A stretch of 23,390 bases of DNA, from positions 1-23,390 of the forward strand of contig DGZP01000085.1 of NCBI GenBank assembly GCA_002398565.1, read 5' to 3'. The notes beneath the pieces were generated by a model, which searched no databases, was not told the DNA's origin, and saw only the letters and a program-made list of their open reading frames with translations. Each line of letters starts with the position of its first letter. Positions within the stretch are counted from its first letter, which is position 1. Made by a program: the position numbers and the translations under genes. Below, one piece after another: positions 17,149 through 23,390 of this stretch. The DNA is from Proteiniphilum sp. UBA4977. Lineage in GTDB: Bacteria > Bacteroidota > Bacteroidia > Bacteroidales > Dysgonomonadaceae.

Positions 17149-20100
17149 TTAAAGAGAGAAGTTTAATCCGAATAATATTGTCCTGGGTTCAGGATATTGT
17201 CCCGGGTTTTGCTCCGGGCCGTATCCTTGAACATCTGTAATTGACCATAGATTGGTCATGGTTGTGAAAAGTTTTAAGCTTTCAATTCCAATTTTTTTGC
17301 ATGTTTCTTGTTGTAGGTTGTAAGAGAAAGAGATATTTCTCAATCTGATGTAATCCGCTTTTTCATAGGCTAGCGAAGATAGATATGCAGGCATCTGTGT
17401 GAAGTTTGGGGCCGGTGCTTCGTTCGATGCGTTATGTATTGTCCAGTAATTCCTGCGCAGTCCGTTTCTTTTGCCGGTTAGGTCACCCCCGTTTTCGAAA
17501 TTGTCAAGATAGGGATTGTAAAAATTACCACCATTCAGGTAATAAAAGTCGAATGACATGTTAAAGTTCTTATAGTCAAAGCTGGTGATGAATGATGTGA
17601 TGAATTTGGGATCTCTTTGGATGATAATTCTGTCATCAACCGTAATTACCCCATCATCGTTTACATCTTTCACGCGAATACTTCCAGGAGAAGCATCTGG
17701 CATGTGGGAGTTTGCTATGTCATCTGTTAACTGCCAAATTCCATCAAATTGGTAATCGTAATAGACATTCATTGATTCGCCTATAAACCATTTGTTGTTT
17801 AAATCATTTGCCTGCTTTCCCTCTGAATCCAATTTGCCATCAATTTTTTTTATTTTATTTCTGTTGGTCGTGAAATTTATTCCCAAGTCCCATTGAAAAT
17901 CTTTACGTTTTATTGGTACAAGGTTCATGGCAAGTTCAAAACCCTTGTTCTGTACATGTCCCAGATTGACCAATTGGTTGGAGTAACCACTTGTCCTTGG
18001 CAGGGATCTGCTTACCAGTAAGTCGGTGGTTTGCGTATCATATAATTCTATGGTCCCATATATCCTTCCTTTAAATAGGTTGTAGTCAACTCCTAAGTTG
18101 GCAGAAGTAGAGGTTTCCCACTTCAGGTTTGGATTTGTCAATTCTGAATCGGGCAGATATCCCACGTGTGTTTTATCCCCAAATTCAGTCAAATATTTTG
18201 TTGCCAGGCCTAATGTTGTGTAAGGGCTGATACCTTGATTTCCGACTTGGCCATAACTCAATCTTATTTTTAAATCGGATAGGAAACTTACATCTTTCAG
18301 AAACTCTTCTTGATTGATGCGCCAGGCGAAAGCTGCTGATGGGAAATACCCATATTTGTTATAAGCTCCAAAAACAGATGAACCATCAATTCTCATGGCA
18401 AGGGTTAGCAAGTATCTGCTATCATAATTATATCTTGCCCTTGCCATGTAGGAGAGTAGTTTTCTATCAGAAAATTCATAAACCGGAACCGTATGGCTCG
18501 TGGCAGAGGCGATTGCATGATATGAAAGGTCATCGTTGGCAAACCCAAAGCCTGTATTACTCAAACGTTTCCATTGGATACCGTTCAAACTGGCAACCAT
18601 TGTTGCATCTACATGATGTGTGTTGATATCTTTGCTGTAATTTATGATATTCTCAACCAAGTAATCCGTATAATTGCTTTGTCCCACGATAGCTCTACCA
18701 CCATTGTTACGGCCAGAGGTGTGATGAATGCCTAAGTATGAGTTGTCTTGTACATTTCTGGTATTAAGGCTTGTATTTAACCTGTATGAGATATCCTTCA
18801 TGATTTTCCAGTCTCCTACTACATTTAGACTTAGTCGATCTGTAATACTTCGCGAATCGGAGTTCCTGTTGTTCCATAGGGGATTATAATGTGATTCTCC
18901 TGCTTCCGTAACATCCTCGCGTAACGAGCCATCTTCCTTGTATACTTCTGATAGAGGCGGCATGGTGATGAATGTATTGAATGATCCGTCAGCATTTTTC
19001 CTGAATGATTTAGTATAGGAGATGTTTGCCCCTAACGATACTTTTTCAGATAGTTTTTGGTCGACATTCAATCTGCCGGTAAACCTTTGGAAATTCGAAG
19101 ATGGTACAATCCCATCTTGAAAGAAATGTCCAAGAGAAAGAGCATATTTGGTTTTTTCATTTCCAGCTTGAATCAGAATGTCATTCTTATTTTGCCATGC
19201 AGGACTTAACATTACATCTTCCCAATCGACGTATTGTCGGGAATGCAATGTCTCACGCATCACTCCTTTGAAAGCTTCCTCTTCGTTGTAATATCCATAG
19301 GCATTGTAGAACGCCTCTTTTCTGAAGGCAGCCCATTGATCTCCATCATAAAACTCAAAATTTCTGTAAAGATTTTGTATGCCAGCATAGGTATTCACGG
19401 TTACTTTGGTTTTACCGGCCAATCCTCTTTTAGTTGTAATCAATATCACACCATTTGCAGCCCTGGCCCCGTATATTGATTGAGAAGACGCATCCTTCAG
19501 AATTTCCAATGATGCTATGTCGTTTGCATTAATGTCATCTATACTGGGACTTGGAACCCCATCAACAATATACAAGGGATCGTTTCCCGCAGATAATGAT
19601 CTTCTCCCTCTCACTAAAATGTTTGAACTCCCTCCCGGTGCTGCACTACCCATCGTCACTTGTACTCCAGGAGCAGCACCTCTAAGCATTTCTCCCAAAC
19701 TAGTTGAAGGGGTCGACGTTAATTTTTCTGCAGTAACAGATGCGATGGCTCCGGTTACATCACTACGCCTTTGTACTCCATAGCCCACAACTATTAATTC
19801 ATCCAATAATTCTGAATCAGAATCCATTATAACATTAATCCTTGTCATCCCCTTAATTGGCATCTCTTGAGACTTCATTCCAACATACGTGAATTGTAGA
19901 ATAGCATTCTCAGGTAAATTTGTAACCACGAAATTGCCATCAGTATCTGTCACAGTTCCATGTGAAGGGTTGCTTTTCTCAATAATTGTAGCGCCAATTA
20001 TCGGATCTCCATTTTCGTCTGTAACTTTCCCTGTTATGGTCTTACCCTGTTGCTGAGCGGTTTCAATCATACCGATTAAATCTGTTCGCTCCCGGTCAAA

Positions 20101-20469
20101 TATTTTTGAAAGTATAATGTAGTCGTTTTCAAAGTAGTAACCTACATCAGTGCTTGAAAAGGCAGTAGTGAGATAGGACGAAACCTTATCGGAATCTTGG
20201 GCTAAAATAATATTCCGATTGGTGTCTACTTCACGATTACTGTACACTACCAAATAATCAGTTTGGCTTTCAATTTCCTTGATTAACTGACCAATAGTAA
20301 TAGAGTTGGTCTTTAACTTAATTACCGCATCCTGTGCATCACTGTTAAGTGCCATCATCTGAAAAGAGATAATAAATAATAGGAAGAAGGAGATTTTCAT
20401 GATCTTAAATAAATCTTTAGAATCACTCTTTTTTATCACCGAGTGATTTGATGAAGTGTTTATTTTCAT
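17149..20469 (-). CDS. SusC/RagA-family TonB-dependent transporter with STN signalling domain
   Basis: This 1106-residue outer-membrane transporter imports oligosaccharides with SusD. The order is: a long charged n-region with signal peptide (cleavage near SDAQ, 43-46), a secretin/TonB N-terminal (STN) domain (about 57-121), a carboxypeptidase D regulatory-like domain (145-218; ITGKVTDENGDPIIGATI), the DELIVVGYG segment (223-231), a plug (about 235-345) and the beta-barrel to the C-terminus. The STN domain marks a signal-transducing SusC that talks to a FecR anti-sigma factor, and such a pair lies directly upstream. An internal ATG at 20400 could also start a signal peptide, but long n-regions are normal for this class. 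The start codon overlaps a plus-strand promoter element for a predicted antisense RNA. Confidence 0.96.
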   Translation of the reverse strand: MKINTSSNHSVIKKSDSKDLFKIMKISFFLLFIISFQMMALNSDAQDAVIKLKTNSITIGQLIKEIESQTDYLVVYSNREVDTNRNIILAQDSDKVSSYLTTAFSSTDVGYYFENDYIILSKIFDRERTDLIGMIETAQQQGKTITGKVTDENGDPIIGATIIEKSNPSHGTVTDTDGNFVVTNLPENAILQFTYVGMKSQEMPIKGMTRINVIMDSDSELLDELIVVGYGVQRRSDVTGAIASVTAEKLTSTPSTSLGEMLRGAAPGVQVTMGSAAPGGSSNILVRGRRSLSAGNDPLYIVDGVPSPSIDDINANDIASLEILKDASSQSIYGARAANGVILITTKRGLAGKTKVTVNTYAGIQNLYRNFEFYDGDQWAAFRKEAFYNAYGYYNEEEAFKGVMRETLHSRQYVDWEDVMLSPAWQNKNDILIQAGNEKTKYALSLGHFFQDGIVPSSNFQRFTGRLNVDQKLSEKVSLGANISYTKSFRKNADGSFNTFITMPPLSEVYKEDGSLREDVTEAGESHYNPLWNNRNSDSRSITDRLSLNVVGDWKIMKDISYRLNTSLNTRNVQDNSYLGIHHTSGRNNGGRAIVGQSNYTDYLVENIINYSKDINTHHVDATMVASLNGIQWKRLSNTGFGFANDDLSYHAIASATSHTVPVYEFSDRKLLSYMARARYNYDSRYLLTLAMRIDGSSVFGAYNKYGYFPSAAFAWRINQEEFLKDVSFLSDLKIRLSYGQVGNQGISPYTTLGLATKYLTEFGDKTHVGYLPDSELTNPNLKWETSTSANLGVDYNLFKGRIYGTIELYDTQTTDLLVSRSLPRTSGYSNQLVNLGHVQNKGFELAMNLVPIKRKDFQWDLGINFTTNRNKIKKIDGKLDSEGKQANDLNNKWFIGESMNVYYDYQFDGIWQLTDDIANSHMPDASPGSIRVKDVNDDGVITVDDRIIIQRDPKFITSFITSFDYKNFNMSFDFYYLNGGNFYNPYLDNFENGGDLTGKRNGLRRNYWTIHNASNEAPAPNFTQMPAYLSSLAYEKADYIRLRNISFSYNLQQETCKKIGIESLKLFTTMTNLWSITDVQGYGPEQNPGQYPEPRTILFGLNFSL

Positions 20470-20476
20470 ATATTTG
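20447..20476 (+). promoter_or_regulatory. Plus-strand promoter for a predicted antisense RNA
   Basis: TTTG (20447-20450), an 18-base spacer and TATATTTG (20469-20476) match the Bacteroidota primary promoter. The 18-base spacing is identical to that of the promoter at 3107-3136. It points away from susC into the fecR-susC gap, with the -33 element inside susC codons and the -7 element touching the susC start codon. No plus-strand protein gene lies downstream, but an intrinsic terminator does. Confidence 0.65.
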
Positions 20477-20479
20477 TAT

Positions 20480-20562
20480 GTGTTTTAAGTGAATACTTCG
20501 ATAATTGCGTTTGTGTTTGCTTGATTCGGCAGCAGGTGTTGGCGCACCTGCTGCTATTTTTT
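20480..20562 (+). ncRNA. Predicted cis-antisense small RNA opposite the susC leader (DonS-like layout)
   Basis: The transcript is predicted from a promoter and a terminator about 80 bases apart on the plus strand, opposite the 5' leader of susC. The 5' end is approximate (4-8 bases after the -7 element). The RNA would be fully complementary to the susC leader from about 11 to 93 bases before the start codon, so it could block translation or destabilise the mRNA. In Bacteroides fragilis, DonS-type antisense RNAs lie in the same place, between the sigma/anti-sigma genes and susC, and repress PUL expression. Similarity here is in layout, and sequence relationship was not tested. It encodes no likely peptide. 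Confidence 0.55.
20529..20562 (+). terminator. Intrinsic terminator of the antisense RNA
   Basis: A perfect 10-base stem, GCAGCAGGTG (20529-20538) with CACCTGCTGC (20545-20554), has a 6-base loop and is followed on the plus strand by TATTTTTT. On the minus strand the sequence after the stem is not T-rich, so it would not end fecR transcripts well. The hairpin would still form in a read-through fecR-susC mRNA. Confidence 0.75.
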
Positions 20563-20619
20563 AATTATTATGATACGGGTTTGATTTTCATTGGCAAATT
20601 GTTTAAATGTTGAACATGG

Positions 20620-21594
20620 TTACTTGGAAAGGGTAATCAGATTATTTTCCTTGTCTTTGTGGATTTTGAATGATTGGATTTTCTGTAAGATATGCAGAAT
20701 CTCATCAATACCGTCGCGTTGACGAAATTTGCCGGTATAACGAATGTTGAAAATTTCCGGATCTTCTACTAATATGGTGATGTCGTAATACAATTCCAGT
20801 TTGGCTAGTATCTTGATCAGCTGCTCGTTGTGGAAAGAATAGATCCCGTCACGCCAGAGCAGGTGCTCCGGGTTGTTGAGTTTGTCCAGTTGCATCTTAT
20901 TGTCACTGAAGGTTACTTGATGATATGGTGAAAGGAGTACCGATTTGTTCTTGTTGCTTGTTTCACTCACCCTGAGTGAACCCTCAACCAGGGATGTTTG
21001 TGTGTATCCTGCTTCGGGGTAGCTGTATACATTGAATTCTGTACCCAGCACCTCCATTGTGAGTTGTTGTGTGGTAACCACGAAGGGTTTTTGCCGGTTT
21101 TCGGCCACATCGAAGTAGGCTTCCCCCACCACCGAAACTTCACGTCGGTTCCCGGAAAAGCGAGCGGGGTAGGTGAGGGTGGACTGAGCGTTGAGCCAGA
21201 CCTGTGTGCCATCGTGCAGGGTGAGCTGTGCTCTTTGTCCAGCTGGGACATAAAGGGTATTCATCTCTATGGCAGCGTTAGAACGAAGGAGTAGTGCACG
21301 TGTCAGGAAAAAGGTTGAGGTAATTAGTAGGAGTGCGGTGGCAGCATATTGCAGCATGACCCGTGCTTTCATTTGCCGTTTTCTCGCCTGTAGCCTTTGG
21401 GTAAATGTGGTAAATCCCTTCACTCCCTCCGCCTCTTGTGAGGGGTGTTGTCCCAGAAGGGTGAGTGCGTAGATGTTCTGCAGGCGGATGTATTCTGCAC
21501 GCAGTGATTCGTCGTACTCCATTTGCCCGAACAGCTTTCGCTCTTCAGATCCATTTATTTCACCTGAAAAATATTTTGTAAGGATCTCTTTCAT
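20620..21594 (-). CDS. FecR-family anti-sigma factor
   Basis: This 324-residue inner-membrane regulator has an N-terminal cytoplasmic part (1-79) that would bind the ECF sigma factor. One transmembrane segment (about 80-103) is followed by a periplasmic FecR domain (about 113-208; VPAGQRAQLTLHDGTQVWLN and EAYFDVAEN) and a C-terminal DUF4974 domain (about 250-322). The FecR part is expected to sense the STN domain of the SusC encoded next, releasing the sigma factor when substrate is bound. It lies 65 bases after the sigma gene and 150 before susC, a gap that holds the predicted antisense RNA. The ATG at 21594 is well supported by the start MKEILTKYFSGE, typical of this group. Confidence 0.95.
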   Translation of the reverse strand: MKEILTKYFSGEINGSEERKLFGQMEYDESLRAEYIRLQNIYALTLLGQHPSQEAEGVKGFTTFTQRLQARKRQMKARVMLQYAATALLLITSTFFLTRALLLRSNAAIEMNTLYVPAGQRAQLTLHDGTQVWLNAQSTLTYPARFSGNRREVSVVGEAYFDVAENRQKPFVVTTQQLTMEVLGTEFNVYSYPEAGYTQTSLVEGSLRVSETSNKNKSVLLSPYHQVTFSDNKMQLDKLNNPEHLLWRDGIYSFHNEQLIKILAKLELYYDITILVEDPEIFNIRYTGKFRQRDGIDEILHILQKIQSFKIHKDKENNLITLSK

Positions 21595-21659
21595 TCAAAG
21601 TCCTGCTTTGTATGTGAAACGATTGAAGAGGGAAAAACCGCTAAAAATCGCCCCAAAAA

Positions 21660-22223
21660 TCAAACAAGTAGAAAAAGAAGGAGGGGAATATACTCTTTGA
21701 GAGCCTCTTTCAGTTTCCTGTGGGCGATGGTCATCTGGCTTTCCACCGTGTGGACAGAGATATTGAGTTCTGCTGCGATCGCTTTTTGTTTCTTGCCCTC
21801 GATCTTATTCATCACGAATATCTCTCGGCACTTCTTTGGTAGCGTATCGATTGCTTTCTGTACAACGGATTCAATATCGGGTTCGGAGAAGATTTTGTTA
21901 TCAAAAGCTTCAAGTGACTGCAGCTTCATTTGCAACTCAATGTTGTGTTCATCCATTAATTTCTCAGCCCCTTTTCTGACGACCGTCTTATGTCGCAGGA
22001 GGTCGAGGCAGCGGTTCTTCGTGGCGGTGAACAACCAGGCAAACAGGTATGTATGTGATACCAGCAGAAGTTTCTGTTCCCACAGCTCCAAAAAGACATC
22101 TTGTACGATGTTCTCCGCATCTTCCTCCCGGATGACATATTCCATGGCGAAACGCTTCATCCGTGCGTAGTGTGAGAGGTAGATCTCTTCAAATTGACTG
22201 CTATGTTGTGACGAGATCTGCAT
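21660..22223 (-). CDS. ECF-type RNA polymerase sigma factor
   Basis: This 187-residue sigma-70 family ECF factor is of the Bacteroidota type that works with FecR. Region 2 spans about residues 10-75, with EEDAENIVQDVFLELWEQ and a conserved WLFTATKNRCLDLLRH. Region 4 spans about 115-175, with a helix-turn-helix around KQKAIAAELNISVHTVESQM. I chose the ATG at 22223. A longer frame begins only at a TTG (22256) that lies inside a -7 promoter element, so it would precede the mRNA start. The protein ends in a short hydrophobic tail (YIPLLLFLLV). It probably drives the susC promoter of this PUL after release by the anti-sigma factor. Confidence 0.95.
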   Translation of the reverse strand: MQISSQHSSQFEEIYLSHYARMKRFAMEYVIREEDAENIVQDVFLELWEQKLLLVSHTYLFAWLFTATKNRCLDLLRHKTVVRKGAEKLMDEHNIELQMKLQSLEAFDNKIFSEPDIESVVQKAIDTLPKKCREIFVMNKIEGKKQKAIAAELNISVHTVESQMTIAHRKLKEALKEYIPLLLFLLV

Positions 22224-22253
22224 GTATGTCTTTGTTTTTTGACGTTTGCTCTG

Positions 22254-22261
22254 CAAATATA
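22254..22261 (-). promoter_or_regulatory. Putative -7 element of the sigma factor promoter
   Basis: On the minus strand it reads TATATTTG, a full match to TAnnTTTG. It would start transcription roughly 25 nt before the ATG at 22223, which also argues against the TTG start. The -33 element is poor: the nearest candidate is TTCG with a 15-base spacer. Confidence 0.5.
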
Positions 22262-22461
22262 CAAAAAAGTTGAAATCGAACCTTCCAGAAAGTATAATTC
22301 ATCTCAATCACTGTGGTTAAAGATAAAAAATATTCGACATGCAATTTGTTTCATCGATCGGATTATCCGAAGAAGATTGCTTCCCATGAGAAGAGGTCGC
22401 TGAATGCGGTATTTAGAGAGGTCTGGTCCTTTGTTTGCAGGGGAAAGGGATTTTCATGAGT
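22262..22461. other. Intergenic stretch upstream of the sigma gene
   Basis: AT-rich sequence follows the sigma promoter, then mixed sequence. No gene, strong hairpin or RNA was seen. Confidence 0.4.
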
Positions 22462-22833
22462 TTAGTCGAATGGAAAATCCAGCAGGGTAATGACCGATTC
22501 GGTGGTTTCCGTGCCTAGTGCTTTGCGCACACCATGACAGAGGGATCACACCGTCCTTGGCTAGGGCAACTCCGGCAATCCTGTTGCGGATACGATGAAA
22601 GAAGTTCTCGCGTTCCTGCAATCTCTCAGGGATGATCATCCGGAAGAAGTCTTCAAAAGCACTGTCGTGGCGACAGCGACTCTCCGGCTCACAGCCGAAG
22701 TTGTTCACGTAGTAATCCTGCACCGCTCGAAGTCAACCCCGTCCATTATGCTGCGGGAGATGCCGCACATGGAGCGGAAGATGCTGCCACCGCAGAACAT
22801 GAAAAGGCGGGAATCTGAAAAAAGACCTTTCAT
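22462..22833 (-). pseudogene. Decayed gene of unknown family
   Basis: Three minus-strand frame pieces in a row look like parts of one protein. The first, from ATG 22833, runs MFCGGSIFRSMCGISRSIMD to about 22725. The second runs QDYYVNNFGCEPES to AKDGVIPL (about 22725 to 22535), including EDFFRMIIPERLQERENFF. The third runs HGVRKALGTETTESVITLLD to a stop at 22462. Base composition rises to that of coding sequence here. I do not recognise the family. Two frame breaks indicate either a decayed gene or sequencing errors. It lies upstream of and on the same strand as the sigma gene but seems unrelated to it. Confidence 0.35.
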
Positions 22834-23204
22834 AAGCCGTCAGCACCACCTGCGAAAGGAACGCTCACTCTCTTTAACACATTGGCGACTTTTAAATCGG
22901 AAGAATCGGATTTCAAACTTACCTCCGTTCGGTTTCTGGTTGACTCCCTGTTGAAAAGAGTTGTTCAACTGTTGGTGTCGCTCGCTATAGTTGATCATGA
23001 CCTTTTCTTTTTCAGCAAAGAAAGAGATTAGGAGTAAAGCATGCAACTGAAAGAGAACAACAGTAGGATAAGGGGACCAACTCAGCTATATGAGGTGAAA
23101 ATTGATATAGAGGGGTGAATAATTTGCATCCAAATGCGCTTTCTTTTGGGTTCTCATCTATAAATATCTGCTTTTGGAGGGTACATTGCATCAGAGTCAC
23201 ATCA
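22834..23204. other. Intergenic stretch before the LytTR-type gene
   Basis: Short open frames on both strands here show no recognisable family. A weak promoter-like ATAATTTG lies near 23118-23125, one mismatch pair from the consensus. Nothing else was seen. Confidence 0.35.
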
Positions 23205-23390
23205 ATGAACGAAAATATTCCGTCCTGTCTCTATGAGAAGAAGAACAGTATCACTATGATCCTTGTTCACTGCCCTCTTCGCACTGCTGTTCATCAACCT
23301 CTTCCAGCCTTTCGGTTCCCATAATTGGTATCCGGGCATCTCTGACATCAAATATTTTACATTCTCCAGCCTGATCAACACGGCTCTGGT
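23205..23390 (+). pseudogene. Start of a LytTR-type membrane regulator, frameshifted and cut by the window edge
   Basis: From ATG 23205 the first frame reads MNENIPSCLYEKKNSITMIL. The reading then continues in another frame from 23266 as FTALFALLFINLFQPFGSHN, followed by a segment of the kind WYPGISDIKYFTFSSLI, and stays open to the window end. Together these match my memory of the N-terminus of Bacteroidota LytTR regulators, which have several transmembrane segments before a LytTR DNA-binding domain. One extra base near 23262-23266 (CTTG in place of CTG) accounts for the break. It could be a true frameshift or an assembly error. It is the only plus-strand protein gene seen and diverges from the sigma operon. 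Confidence 0.5.

Noticed and set aside
20529..20562. Hairpin as a terminator for the sigma-fecR transcript
   Set aside because: On the minus strand the bases after the stem are not T-rich. The T-run follows only in the plus direction.
21697..22170. Plus-strand frame of 157 residues opposite the sigma gene
   Set aside because: It is a low-complexity, Ser/Cys-rich antisense shadow of a firm sigma factor gene.
21660..22256. A longer sigma factor starting at TTG 22256
   Set aside because: The TTG lies inside the TATATTTG promoter element, so it would not be in the mRNA. ATG 22223 gives a normal ECF start.
22595..22954. Plus-strand frame of 119 residues
   Set aside because: It lies opposite the minus-strand remnant, which looks more protein-like. 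Its composition (basic, His/Arg-rich) suggests chance.
1..23390. CRISPR array, tRNA, rRNA or insertion sequence
   Set aside because: No regularly spaced repeats, cloverleaf-like sequence, rRNA sequence or transposase was seen by eye on either strand.

Overview
The window looks like a chromosomal piece of a Bacteroidota species, most likely order Bacteroidales. The evidence is a SusC/SusD pair, an ECF sigma factor with a FecR-type anti-sigma factor, lipoprotein-rich glycan enzymes, a serine-type sulfatase, and promoters of the Bacteroidota type (TTTG, 18-base spacer, TAnnTTTG). Almost every gene is on the minus strand, so transcription runs from high to low coordinates.

Reading in the direction of transcription, positions 22223-3197 form one polysaccharide utilization locus (PUL). 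It opens with the ECF sigma factor (21660-22223) and FecR-like anti-sigma factor (20620-21594). Next come a SusC transporter with an N-terminal STN signalling domain (17149-20469) and SusD (15556-17130). A near-continuous run of exported proteins follows: a FAD-dependent oxidoreductase, a clan GH-A glycosidase lipoprotein, an Ig-like lipoprotein, a GH3 beta-glucosidase, the remnant of a sulfatase, a second clan GH-A glycosidase, an intact sulfatase with HEAT repeats, and a second FAD-dependent oxidoreductase. The likely scheme is surface cleavage by the GH-A enzymes, SusCD import, periplasmic trimming by GH3, and sulfate removal. The role of the two flavoproteins is unknown. The substrate cannot be fixed from sequence. 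The GH-A plus GH3 set would suit a beta-glucan, while the sulfatases point to a sulfated or decorated glycan.

Between fecR and susC a plus-strand promoter, an RNA of about 80 nt and an intrinsic terminator can be read. Together they look like an antisense small RNA against the susC leader, similar in layout to the DonS RNAs of Bacteroides. This is the most interesting element here.

Downstream of the PUL, an exported sugar phosphate isomerase/epimerase-like protein (2045-3070) has its own clear promoter. A CstA-family transporter (482-1927) has a weaker one. The left 480 bases hold no gene I can identify. To the right of the sigma factor there are about 950 bases with a decayed, unidentified minus-strand gene. 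The plus-strand start of a LytTR-type membrane regulator follows, carrying an apparent frameshift, and it runs off the window.

Three places (about 8.75 kb, 22.5-22.7 kb and 23.26 kb) show frame breaks. Whether these are true decay or assembly errors cannot be decided from the sequence alone.
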